Both the position numbers and the translations under genes were made by a program. The notes beneath the pieces were generated by a model, which was given only the letters and a program-made list of their open reading frames with translations, did no database searches and was not told where the DNA came from. Of a DNA stretch of 30,384 bases, positions 16,707-24,542 are shown in pieces (position 1 is the stretch's first letter; each line of letters opens with the position of its first letter). This stretch comes from an uncultured Leptotrichia sp. (GTDB lineage: Bacteria > Fusobacteriota > Fusobacteriia > Fusobacteriales > Leptotrichiaceae): assembly GCA_937925095.1 (NCBI GenBank), contig CALEXX010000059.1:1-30384 (forward strand), in the 5' to 3' direction.

Positions 16707-17987
16707 TTGAAGAAATTATTAATTTTAATTAGTATATTAGTCTTTTCAACCTTTGCAATGGCTGAAAATGGAGAGAAAGAAGTAGAACAGGCAAGAGAAT
16801 TTTTTTATCAGAAAGACTTTAAAAGTGCAGAAAAATTATATTTATCTGCAATTGATAAAGGAAATATAATAGCTTTAAATGATTTAGGAAATTTATATTA
16901 TTTAAAAGGAGATTATTCAGAAGCTAAAAAATATTTTCAAAAATCAATAGATAAAGGTGGAACAGTTGCATTATTTAATTTAGCTGAAGTTTATAGAATC
17001 GAGAAAAATTTTCCTCAAGCTGAAAAATATTATTTGCAGGCAATAAAGAAAGGCGAAATACAGGCATACAATAATTTAGCACTTCTTTATTCTGAAAATG
17101 GGAAACTTGAAAAAGCAGTAGAGTATTATTTAAAAGCTGGAGAAAGTGGAGATGTCAAAGGATATTACAATTTAGGAAATTTGTATTTTTATAACTATGA
17201 GGATTTGAAAAAAGCTGAAAAATATTACTTAAAAGCAGCGGAACAAAATCATCAAAATTCTATAAGAATGTTAGGATTTGTTTATCAAGGATTAGAAGAT
17301 TATAAGAAAGCTAAGGAATATTATTTAAAAGCTTTGAAAAATAATGAAAATGATGGTCTTCTTGTAAACTTAGCCTTAGTTTATGAAAAATTAGGAGAAA
17401 CAAAAAAAGGCGAAGAAACTCATTTGAAAGCAATTGAAAAAGGGTTTGTTGGAAGTATGTATAACTTAGCAAGGTTTTATGAAAAAAATGGAAAAATTGA
17501 AGAGGCTAAAAAGTGGTATAAAAGAGCTTTGGAAAATGGAATAGAACCTGCAAGGGAAGAACTGGAAAAATTAGAAGGAAGTAAGTCAGATAAACTTAAA
17601 AATACAGCAACTTCTAATGTTTCTTTTGACACACTTACATTAAAATTAATTGGTCATGGATTACTGAAAACCAATGAAAATGAGATAGAATTAGAATATC
17701 AGAATTTTAGGGCAATTGGAAAAGATAAAAAAGTATACACTGAAAAAGATTTTCAGGTAAATGGTAAAAAACCTAAAATTGTAGTAAGCAAGGCAGTATC
17801 TACTAAAATGATAAGAAATTTTATTGAAACTGATGAAAAAATATACATAGTTGGTTTTTTAGATGAAACCAATGAAAGAAAAAAAGGAATCAGATATGAA
17901 CCTTTTGATGTAAAATTCAGTGAAAATGAGGATTGGGTAAAGAAAATATATTTTAAAGACGGTATAATTTATATTTGGGATAATTAA
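16707..17987 (+). CDS. Exported TPR/Sel1-type repeat protein
   Basis: A signal peptide (MKKLLILISILVFSTFAMA) is followed by about eight helical repeats of roughly 34 residues (about 27-290), each with the pattern ALxNLGxLYxxxGDYxxAKKYYxKAxxxG. They belong to the TPR/Sel1 class and normally bind proteins. The last ~130 residues are a separate beta-rich domain I do not recognise. The product should sit in the periplasm. The start is TTG at 16707, preceded by AGGAG (16691-16695), 11 bases away. The gene uses more A/T than purA. It lies between purA and purB, overlaps ATG 17987 by one base and ends 23 bases before the rhodanese start. Confidence 0.8.
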   Translation: MKKLLILISILVFSTFAMAENGEKEVEQAREFFYQKDFKSAEKLYLSAIDKGNIIALNDLGNLYYLKGDYSEAKKYFQKSIDKGGTVALFNLAEVYRIEKNFPQAEKYYLQAIKKGEIQAYNNLALLYSENGKLEKAVEYYLKAGESGDVKGYYNLGNLYFYNYEDLKKAEKYYLKAAEQNHQNSIRMLGFVYQGLEDYKKAKEYYLKALKNNENDGLLVNLALVYEKLGETKKGEETHLKAIEKGFVGSMYNLARFYEKNGKIEEAKKWYKRALENGIEPAREELEKLEGSKSDKLKNTATSNVSFDTLTLKLIGHGLLKTNENEIELEYQNFRAIGKDKKVYTEKDFQVNGKKPKIVVSKAVSTKMIRNFIETDEKIYIVGFLDETNERKKGIRYEPFDVKFSENEDWVKKIYFKDGIIYIWDN

Positions 17988-18010
17988 TGAAAAATAGAAT
18001 GGAGATAAAG

Positions 18011-18448
18011 ATGAAAATAAAAAAAATAGCACTTATGACAATAGTTGGATTAATTTCTGTATTAGGAATTTCGTGTGGTAGAACAATGAATAGCAAACAG
18101 GTTTCAGTAGATTCAAAAGAAGTAAAGGAAGTAAAAAAAGCAGAATATAAAAAAATAACTTCAGATGAAGCTAAAAATATTATGTTAACTGAAAAACCAA
18201 TAGTTGTAGATGTTAGAAGCCTAGAGGAATATAATGAAGGGCATATTCCAAATGCAATTTCTGTTCCGCTTGAAACTATTGAGAATGAAGCAGAAGCAAA
18301 ATTAAAAAATAAAGATGATTTGATTTTAGTTTACTGCAGAAGTGGAAGAAGAAGCAGAGAAGCTGCATTAAGATTAATCGAAAAAGGTTATACAAATGTA
18401 ATTGATTTTGGTGGAATACAGGATTGGAATGGAGAAGTTGTAAAATAG
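18011..18448 (+). CDS. Rhodanese-domain lipoprotein
   Basis: A signal sequence ending in VLGISC (Cys22) suggests lipid attachment, though the residues before the cysteine are not a perfect lipobox. The rhodanese domain (about 47-146) has VVDVRSLEEYNEGHIPNA and the active-site loop CRSGRRS with catalytic Cys109. It probably handles sulfane sulfur or acts as a thiol-active protein in the envelope; the substrate is unknown. An in-frame ATG at 17987 overlaps the previous stop, but GGAG at 18001-18004 favours ATG 18011. At 145 residues it is a single-domain rhodanese. The purB gene starts 26 bases later. Confidence 0.82.
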   Translation: MKIKKIALMTIVGLISVLGISCGRTMNSKQVSVDSKEVKEVKKAEYKKITSDEAKNIMLTEKPIVVDVRSLEEYNEGHIPNAISVPLETIENEAEAKLKNKDDLILVYCRSGRRSREAALRLIEKGYTNVIDFGGIQDWNGEVVK

Positions 18449-18474
18449 AATAAAAAATAGGAGGAATTTCAAAT

Positions 18475-19917
18475 ATGGAAAATATGGATATATATTCAAA
18501 TCCACTGGCAGAGAGATATTCAAGCAAGGAAATGCTACATGTGTTTTCTCCGGAATTTAAGTTTAGAACATGGAGACAGCTGTGGATAAATCTTGCGGAA
18601 GCTGAGAAGGAACTTGGGCTTGATTTTATTACAGATGAACAGATAGCAGAACTAAAAAAATATAAAGAAGATGTTGATTTTGAAGTTGCAGCAGAGTTTG
18701 AAAAAAAATTAAGACATGATGTAATGGCACATGTGCATACGTATGGTGAACAGGCTAAAAATGCAAGAAAAATAATACATCTTGGAGCTACAAGTGCCTA
18801 TGTGGGAGATAATACCGACTTAATCCAGATAAAAGAAGGACTCCTTATTATTAGAAAAAAATTACTTACATTAATTAAAAGAATGAAGGAATTTTCTTTG
18901 GAGTACAAATATCTTCCTACTTTGGGATTTACTCATTTTCAGGCCGCACAGCTTACAACAGTAGGAAAAAGAGCAACTTTATGGCTTCATTCATTACTTC
19001 TTGACTTTGAAGAACTGGAATTCAGATTGGATAATCTGAGATTCAGGGGAGTAAAAGGAACTACAGGAACACAGGCAAGCTTTAAGGAACTCTTTGATGG
19101 AGATTTTGAAAAAGTGAAACAACTTGATAAACTGGTTACTGAAAAGGCAGGATTTAGCAAAAAGCAAGGAGTTTCAGGACAGACTTATGACAGAAAGGTT
19201 GACGCCCAGACATTGAACCTGCTTTCAAATATTGCACAGTCAGCCCATAAGTTTACAAATGACTTCAGACTTTTACAGCATCTGAAAGAACTGGAAGAAC
19301 CTTTTGAGAAGAATCAGATTGGTTCAAGTGCAATGGCATATAAAAGAAATCCAATGAGAAGTGAAAGAATTTCTTCCCTTGCAAAATATGTGATTTCAAG
19401 TTCTCAGACAGGTGCACTTGTTTTTGCAACACAGTGGTTTGAAAGAACTCTGGATGACTCTGCAAGTAAGAGATTATCTATTCCTCAGGCATTTTTAGCT
19501 GTGGATGCAATTCTGATTATATGGCTTAATATTATGGACGGAGTTGTTGTTTATCCGAAGGTAATTGAAGCAAATATTCAAAAAGAGCTTCCATTTATGG
19601 CAACTGAAAATATTATTATGGAATCTGTGAAAAAGGGAATGGACAGACAGGAAGTCCATGAAATTATTAGGGAGCTTTCAATGGAGGAAACAAAGGAAAT
19701 TAAGCTGAATGGAAATCCTAACAGATTAATTGATAGAATTATAAAGGACGGAAGGCTGGGACTTAAGGCGGAAGACATGGAAGGAATCCTTGTTTCAGCA
19801 AATTACACAGGATTTGCACCTCAGCAGACAGAAGATTTCATAAGGGAGGAAATAGATCCTCTACTTGAAAAGTATAAGGATGAAGTGACAGAGGAGAGGG
19901 AAGAACTGAGGGTTTAG
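18475..19917 (+). CDS. purB: Adenylosuccinate lyase
   Basis: Splits adenylosuccinate to AMP and fumarate, and SAICAR to AICAR in de novo purine synthesis. The fumarase/aspartase superfamily signature GSSAMAYKRNP is at residues 283-293, with the catalytic serine in the GSS part. HLGATSAYVGDN and GFTHFQAAQ (the latter with the catalytic histidine) match other conserved blocks. The C-terminal domain is complete; length (480) fits PurB. AGGAGG at 18459-18464 is 10 bases before the ATG. The TAG stop at 19915-19917 is followed in frame by another 45 open codons, described separately. Confidence 0.93.
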   Translation: MENMDIYSNPLAERYSSKEMLHVFSPEFKFRTWRQLWINLAEAEKELGLDFITDEQIAELKKYKEDVDFEVAAEFEKKLRHDVMAHVHTYGEQAKNARKIIHLGATSAYVGDNTDLIQIKEGLLIIRKKLLTLIKRMKEFSLEYKYLPTLGFTHFQAAQLTTVGKRATLWLHSLLLDFEELEFRLDNLRFRGVKGTTGTQASFKELFDGDFEKVKQLDKLVTEKAGFSKKQGVSGQTYDRKVDAQTLNLLSNIAQSAHKFTNDFRLLQHLKELEEPFEKNQIGSSAMAYKRNPMRSERISSLAKYVISSSQTGALVFATQWFERTLDDSASKRLSIPQAFLAVDAILIIWLNIMDGVVVYPKVIEANIQKELPFMATENIIMESVKKGMDRQEVHEIIRELSMEETKEIKLNGNPNRLIDRIIKDGRLGLKAEDMEGILVSANYTGFAPQQTEDFIREEIDPLLEKYKDEVTEEREELRV

Positions 19918-20055
19918 AAAAATGAAAATTACAGGAAACAGTACCTTGAAACATTGAAGGATAGAATTGAAAGGGTATTTAATTATTGTGAGAAGGATAT
20001 TTCTGTTCAAATGAAAATTTCTGAGTGCAAAGAAAAATATAATGAAAAAATATAA
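19918..20055 (+). other. Open in-frame stretch after the purB stop, possible gene remnant
   Basis: Reading on in the purB frame gives 45 codons (NYRKQYLETLKDRIERVF and so on) before TAA at 20053. The composition looks protein-like: charged, amphipathic, helical, with purine-rich first codon positions. No ATG with a ribosome binding site is present in this frame; TTG at 19954 has none either. I read it as leftover coding sequence, perhaps the tail of a decayed gene or of a longer ancestral PurB. Rare read-through of TAG would add it to PurB. Confidence 0.35.
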
Positions 20056-20196
20056 AAAAACAAATAACAATAAAATAAAATTTTGAGGGATAGAATATAA
20101 AAAATAAAAGTGATATGTATAAATTGTTTTTATAAATTCTATAAATTTATTAGTAAAACAAATCATAAATACAAATTAAGAAAGAGAGGAACAGTC

Positions 20197-21201
20197 ATGA
20201 AGAAAATTTTAGTGATATTAACTATGCTGGTATTATTAATATCATGTGGAAAAAAAGGAACAAAAAATGATCCTTTTAAAGATTTAGGAAATAATAAAGG
20301 GGGAAGCAGTAAACAGGTAAATGAAGTTGAAAAATACAATTTTTATGTTGGAGTTCACAATCAGTTACTGAGTTTTGAAAAGAGTGCAGGAGATTACTTT
20401 GAAGATGCGGGATCAGAAGCTCAGTTTAAGAAACCGGATGGAAGTATAAATGTTAATCTTTATCAAATTCCTCAAATTATTCAACAAATGCAGAAAGCAA
20501 AAGAAGCTAAACCAAAATGGGATGATTTAGATAAAAGTTTGGATGCATTGCTTCCAATATTTGAAGAATTGCAGCCACTTGCTCAGGATATGAAAGGGTA
20601 CTATGACGGGAAAGACTATACAAGTGACAATTATAAAAAAGCACAGGAATATCATACTAAATTCCTGGAACTTATAAAGAAATATGAAGCGGCAGTTGTT
20701 CCATTCAGAACTGCAATGGATAAAAAAGTTGCTGAACAAAAAGAAGCAGAAGCTAAAATGTATCAAAAAGAAGGAAGAATGATAGCATATAACAGAATGA
20801 CAATTATGAATGTTGCAGAAGAAGTATTGGCTGAAATCAGTGCTCAGAAGTTAAACGGTGCTAACTTTACAAGTGCTGGAGATGCATCGAAATTTAAAGC
20901 TTTACAGGAAAAATTGATTAAAGCAACAGCTGACTATCAAACTTCTATAAGAGATGAAAAACTGCTAAAAATGGAAGGGAAAAAAGCTAATGATACTCAT
21001 AGTTTTGAAAGATTCCTGGATGAAGCAAATGACTTTAAAGCAAGTCTTGTATCTCTTATAGAAAGAATAGAAACTAAAAAAGCAGCAGATGAGCATACTT
21101 TACGTAACAGCTTTTTCCTTGAAAATTCAGAAGGAACTCCTGAAAATATTGTTAAACAGTTTAACGAACTTGTAGGAGAGTATAACAACAGTATCAGATA
21201 A
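20197..21201 (+). CDS. Lipoprotein, DUF3829 (YiiG-like) family
   Basis: A lipoprotein signal MKKILVILTMLVLLISC gives lipidated Cys17 with a good lipobox (LISC). The remaining ~317 residues are long amphipathic helices. A YNFYVGVHNQ block after the linker and the pattern of tyrosines and asparagines fit DUF3829, an uncharacterised lipoprotein family including E. coli YiiG; this match is from memory. The frame opens earlier at 20110, but GAGAGGA (20184-20190) before ATG 20197 and the signal peptide fix the start. The 279 bases before it hold the purB remnant and AT-rich sequence with no convincing promoter. Confidence 0.7.
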   Translation: MKKILVILTMLVLLISCGKKGTKNDPFKDLGNNKGGSSKQVNEVEKYNFYVGVHNQLLSFEKSAGDYFEDAGSEAQFKKPDGSINVNLYQIPQIIQQMQKAKEAKPKWDDLDKSLDALLPIFEELQPLAQDMKGYYDGKDYTSDNYKKAQEYHTKFLELIKKYEAAVVPFRTAMDKKVAEQKEAEAKMYQKEGRMIAYNRMTIMNVAEEVLAEISAQKLNGANFTSAGDASKFKALQEKLIKATADYQTSIRDEKLLKMEGKKANDTHSFERFLDEANDFKASLVSLIERIETKKAADEHTLRNSFFLENSEGTPENIVKQFNELVGEYNNSIR

Positions 21202-21225
21202 TTTTAATGGAATTAGAATTTATTT

Positions 21226-21305
21226 ATGAGGGTATTTGGAAAAATGAGCAGAAGAAATATTTATTATATCTTTTCTGCCATGGGTCTTTTAGCCCTCATT
21301 TTTTA
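21226..21305 (+). terminator. Nested hairpin terminator after the lipoprotein gene
   Basis: ATGAGGG (21226-21232) pairs with CCCTCAT (21293-21299), followed by six T (21299-21304). A second stem inside (GCAGAAGAAATAT 21248-21260 with ATATCTTTTCTGC 21266-21278, one mismatch and one wobble pair) brings the outer arms together. Predicted to end the lipoprotein transcript. Confidence 0.65.
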
Positions 21306-21344
21306 TTGTTGTAAGCTCTATAATGTGTATTAGGAAAAGGGAAT

Positions 21345-21386
21345 AAAAAAATAGCGAAAACTTTTTAAAATAAATTGATTTCGCTA
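21345..21386 (-). terminator. Terminator of the yebC transcript
   Basis: TAGCGAAA (21352-21359) and TTTCGCTA (21379-21386) form a perfect 8-bp stem. On the minus strand it is followed by seven T, the correct orientation to end yebC, whose stop is about 28 bases away. Confidence 0.7.
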
Positions 21387-21413
21387 AATTTATTCTATTA
21401 TAGGTTATTAGAA

Positions 21414-22133
21414 CTAAAGGTCACCTGCAAAATTATGATGAACTTTCTGAACATCGTCGTCATTTTCAAGAACATCGATTAATTTTGCCAATTTTTGAAG
21501 ATCGTTTTCTTCAAGAGTTTCCACCTCAATAGATGGAAGGTACTGAATATCAGCTTCAAGCAATGTATATCCTGCAGCTCTTAAAGCATCGGCAACAGCA
21601 TCGAAGTTTGCAGTTTCTGTAGTAATGTAGAAACTGTCTTCTAAAGTTTCCATATCTTCCATTCCTGCTTCAAGGGCAACTTCCATTAATGCGTCCTCAT
21701 CAATATCAGCAGTTTTCTCAATAATGATTTCACCTTTTCTTCCAAACATGTACGAAACTGATCCTGAAACACCAAGGTTTCCACCATTTCTATCAAAAGC
21801 AGTTTTTACAGATGCGGCAGTTCTATTTTTATTGTCAGTCAGTGCTTCAACAATTATTGCAACTCCTCCTGGTCCATATCCTTCGTAGTTTAATGTTTCA
21901 AAAGCATTGGAACCATCTGTTCCTGCACCTTTCTTTATAGCTCTGTTAATATTATCGTTAGGCATATTAATTGCTTTAGCTTTTTCAATTGCATGTTTAA
22001 GGGCAACGTTAAATTCAGGATTATCTCCACCTCTTGCAGCAACAGTTATAAGTCTGACAAGTTTTGTAAAAGAAGCGGCTCTTTTTTTATCCTGAGCTTC
22101 TTTACGCCCTGCTATTGTACCATGTCTTCCCAT
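21414..22133 (-). CDS. yebC: YebC/PmpR-family protein (TACO1 family)
   Basis: A DNA- and ribosome-associated protein; family members repress transcription or help ribosomes through difficult sequences. The start GRHGTIAGRKEAQDKKRAASFTK is close to the family's GHSKWxxIxxRK opening, and LVRLITVAARGGDNPEFN, GAGTDGSNAFETLNYEGYGPGGVAI and NRTAASVKTAF are conserved blocks. All three domains are present; length (239) is standard. An upstream in-frame ATG exists at 22145, but GGAGGA lies between it and the ATG at 22133 at the correct distance. The minus-strand -10 TATAAT (22163-22168) lies about 30 bases upstream. Confidence 0.9.
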   Translation of the reverse strand: MGRHGTIAGRKEAQDKKRAASFTKLVRLITVAARGGDNPEFNVALKHAIEKAKAINMPNDNINRAIKKGAGTDGSNAFETLNYEGYGPGGVAIIVEALTDNKNRTAASVKTAFDRNGGNLGVSGSVSYMFGRKGEIIIEKTADIDEDALMEVALEAGMEDMETLEDSFYITTETANFDAVADALRAAGYTLLEADIQYLPSIEVETLEENDLQKLAKLIDVLENDDDVQKVHHNFAGDL

Positions 22134-22162
22134 AAAATCCTCCATTCGTAATTATATATCTG

Positions 22163-22192
22163 ATTATATCATATTTTTGGATAAAGAGTAAA
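22163..22192 (-). promoter_or_regulatory. Candidate promoter of yebC
   Basis: On the minus strand TTTACT (22187-22192) and TATAAT (22163-22168) are 18 bases apart. The -10 is perfect, the -35 partial. The start codon is about 30 bases downstream. Confidence 0.45.
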
Positions 22193-22261
22193 TATCTTGA
22201 TTAAAATTTTATTGCCGTATGCAAATATAACGGAAAAATTTATTAAAAATGTTATTAAAAC

Positions 22262-22290
22262 TTGTTTTTTTTCCTTTAAAAAGGTACAAT
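22262..22290 (+). promoter_or_regulatory. Promoter of the flavodoxin gene
   Basis: TTGTTT (22262-22267) and TACAAT (22285-22290) are 17 bases apart, about 50 bases before the flavodoxin ATG. Confidence 0.5.
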
Positions 22291-22340
22291 ATATATTAAG
22301 TGATAATAAAATTATAAAATAAATTTTTGGAGGTCAATCA

Positions 22341-22847
22341 ATGGCAGATTTAATAGCTTTTTATTCAAGAAGAGGACAAAATTATTTTGATGGAGAAATT
22401 AAGGAAATAAAAAAAGGAAATACAGAAATTGTTGCAGAAAAATTACAGGAAATGACTGGAGCGGAAGTTTTCCAGATAAAACAGCTTGTGGAATATTCTG
22501 ATAATTATAAAATATGTGCAGAAGAAGCAGAAAGAGATTTTAACAATAATGCAAGACCTGAGCTTGACGAATATCTTCAGGAGCCTGAAAAATATGACAC
22601 AATTTATCTGGCATACCCTAATTATTGCAATACAATGCCAATGGTTGTTTTTACATTCCTTGAAGAATACGGTTTTGAAGGGAAAACAATAAAACCAATA
22701 TGTACAAATGGAGGAAGCGGACTTGGAACAAGTGTAAGGGATATAAAGAAACTTTGCCCAAATTCAACTGTTACTAAAGGGCTTTCAATAGATAGTTCTG
22801 AAATTGAAAAAGCAGAAGATTTATTGAAAGAATGGCTTGAAAAATAA
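22341..22847 (+). CDS. Flavodoxin-type FMN protein
   Basis: A soluble electron carrier or NAD(P)H-linked flavoprotein of the flavodoxin_4 type. The FMN phosphate loop is FYSRRGQNYF near the N-terminus, longer than in classic flavodoxins; YPNYCNTMPM supplies an aromatic isoalloxazine contact, and CTNGGSGLGTSVRDI is the second flavin loop. The fold is alternating beta-alpha, length 168. The partner is unknown. GGAGGT (22328-22333) precedes the ATG. It has its own promoter and is followed by the deacylase gene after 35 bases. Confidence 0.83.
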   Translation: MADLIAFYSRRGQNYFDGEIKEIKKGNTEIVAEKLQEMTGAEVFQIKQLVEYSDNYKICAEEAERDFNNNARPELDEYLQEPEKYDTIYLAYPNYCNTMPMVVFTFLEEYGFEGKTIKPICTNGGSGLGTSVRDIKKLCPNSTVTKGLSIDSSEIEKAEDLLKEWLEK

Positions 22848-22882
22848 ATCATATAAAATAATTGTATGAGGAGGATGTAATA

Positions 22883-23371
22883 ATGGATATGTTTTTGAAA
22901 GTAAAAGAAAAACTGGATGAACTTGATATTCCTTTTGAACTTGTGGAACATGAGCCTGTAGTAACTACGGAACTTGCAGATAAATTCATTGAAGGCATAG
23001 AAGGAGTACGTACAAAAACAATGTTTCTGACAAACAGGAAAAAGACAGAGTTTTATCTTCTTATTATGGATGACAGTAAAAGGCTGGATATGCTCAGGTT
23101 TAAGGAAATAGTTTCTGCAAACCAGATAAAAATGGCATCTGAAAAAAGTCTTTATGAAAAAATGATGCTGCCACCGGGAACTGTATCTCCATTTGGTCTG
23201 CTAAATAATAAGGAAAAAGACATAAAGGTGTATATAGATAAGGAAATAATAAATGAAGAACGTATGTGCTTTCATCCAAATACAAATGAAAAAACAATAT
23301 TCATTAAAACATCTGATTTATTAAAATATCTTGAAAGCATCGGATGTGATGCGAATGTGATTGATATTTAA
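22883..23371 (+). CDS. YbaK/ProX-type aminoacyl-tRNA deacylase
   Basis: Removes wrongly attached amino acids from tRNA in trans, typically alanine from tRNA-Pro (ProXp-ala/PrdX). Conserved family elements are VEHEPVVTTELADK near the start, GVRTKTMFLTNRKKTEFYLLIMDD in the middle (lysine of the active site within RTKTMFL), LPPGTVSPFGLLN and the C-terminal CFHPNTNEKTIFI. Length (163) fits the family. The frame opens at TTG 22862, but GAGGAGG (22868-22874) before ATG 22883 marks the start. The editing target is inferred. Confidence 0.83.
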   Translation: MDMFLKVKEKLDELDIPFELVEHEPVVTTELADKFIEGIEGVRTKTMFLTNRKKTEFYLLIMDDSKRLDMLRFKEIVSANQIKMASEKSLYEKMMLPPGTVSPFGLLNNKEKDIKVYIDKEIINEERMCFHPNTNEKTIFIKTSDLLKYLESIGCDANVIDI

Positions 23372-23403
23372 AAAGAGAGAATATAAATTATAAATATTAT
23401 GGG

Positions 23404-23466
23404 AACATGACTTGAGAAAACTATACAATGGTAGAAATTTTGAATTTTAAAAGTCATGTTTTATTT
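23404..23466 (+). terminator. Hairpin terminator after the deacylase gene
   Basis: AACATGACT (23404-23412) pairs with AGTCATGTT (23452-23460), followed by TTATTTTG. The loop is about 39 bases and the T run is broken by A, so strength is uncertain. Confidence 0.5.
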
Positions 23467-23503
23467 TGATGTTAGCTATAAATTATGATAAGAGGATAAG
23501 TTT

Positions 23504-24229
23504 ATGAATTGCAATAGAAAAAAATATGAAAAAGTAGTAGAAAAGGAAAATAAGAAAAAAAGTATATTCAAAGGAAGTTTAAGAGATATACTGTTTATCG
23601 ATATAATTTATATGATAATAAAAGTAGATGATAAAAGTATTTTAGGTTTAGTTCTCATATGTTTACTTTATATTACTATATTTATAATTTTTTTAAGGTA
23701 TCTCATATTTAGATTAAAAAATAAATATGCTAATGTGACTTTAAGTAGAAAAATATTAGATATTGGGTTACTCATATTTTTCATTTTTTTTAGTATAAAT
23801 TTTAAAAATAAGAATTTTTATAAAATTACAATAATTAAAAATTACTGTATTGAAATGAAAAATATAAGAAAAATTATTGAAAATACAGAGAATTTTAATG
23901 TAAATGGTAAAAAGTTAAAAGAATCTGATAAAATAAAAAAATGGTTACTGAAGAATACAAATTTATTTAAAATACTAGGTTATCAGATAGAAAGTAATAT
24001 ATGGGAAAAAAATAATGAAAAAATGAAAATATTTAAACCAAATTTATCGCTAAAAAATGAGAAAAATGAAGAATTAAAAATGGAAGTTATTGCAGTTTCT
24101 GATGGAAATAAGTGCCAAATGGGAAGCATCGAGATGGAAGTAATGAAAGGATATCATATATCCTTAAAAGAGATTTTAGAAGAGAAAAATCAAACTGAAT
24201 GTGAAATTTTAAGAAAATATGTAGATTAG
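23504..24229 (+). CDS. Small membrane protein of unknown function
   Basis: Not recognised. Lysine-rich N-terminus (1-25), then three hydrophobic segments (about 27-39, 46-69 and 85-100), then a 140-residue soluble tail with charged helices and, near the end, a beta-rich part with GSIEMEVMKG. No lipobox and no enzyme motif. AGAGGA before the ATG is an acceptable ribosome binding site. Base composition is lower in GC than neighbours, and lysine, asparagine and isoleucine are very common. It sits between two intergenic regions and next to the autotransporter, so a link is possible but unsupported. Confidence 0.6.
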   Translation: MNCNRKKYEKVVEKENKKKSIFKGSLRDILFIDIIYMIIKVDDKSILGLVLICLLYITIFIIFLRYLIFRLKNKYANVTLSRKILDIGLLIFFIFFSINFKNKNFYKITIIKNYCIEMKNIRKIIENTENFNVNGKKLKESDKIKKWLLKNTNLFKILGYQIESNIWEKNNEKMKIFKPNLSLKNEKNEELKMEVIAVSDGNKCQMGSIEMEVMKGYHISLKEILEEKNQTECEILRKYVD

Positions 24230-24542
24230 AAGAAATTCTGATTTATGTATTTTTTTGTTAAAATTTTATTAAAAATATTGTATATAAAAAATATATTGAT
24301 TTTTTCGTTTGTATTTGGTATAATTTTCCTTAGAATTTCGTAAGAAAGAATGTCTGATTACTGATAAATAGAAGTATTAAAAAATAAAAAAATTTTTTTT
24401 AAGATTAAAAAACTTTTACTTTCTGTAATTTGGATAATGTAATAACATAATATAAACTTTTTAATATAATAAACTAAATAAAACTAAGAAAAGTTATTAT
24501 TAAAAGGGGTTTATTATAAAAAATACAAAAAAGGAGAGCAAA
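24230..24542 (+). other. Non-coding region upstream of the autotransporter
   Basis: 313 bases without a gene, about 80-85 percent A/T by eye. It holds the promoter at 24296-24324 and a long leader with runs of A and T (24380-24400), a weak inverted pair around 24440-24500 and the ribosome binding site AGGAG near 24532. I see no terminator for the previous gene and no recognisable riboswitch. Confidence 0.6.
24296..24324 (+). promoter_or_regulatory. Promoter of the autotransporter gene
   Basis: TTGATT (24296-24301) and TATAAT (24319-24324) are exactly 17 bases apart. Transcription would start near 24331, leaving a leader of about 210 bases before the ATG at 24543. A second TATAAT at 24465-24470 lacks a good -35. 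Confidence 0.6.
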
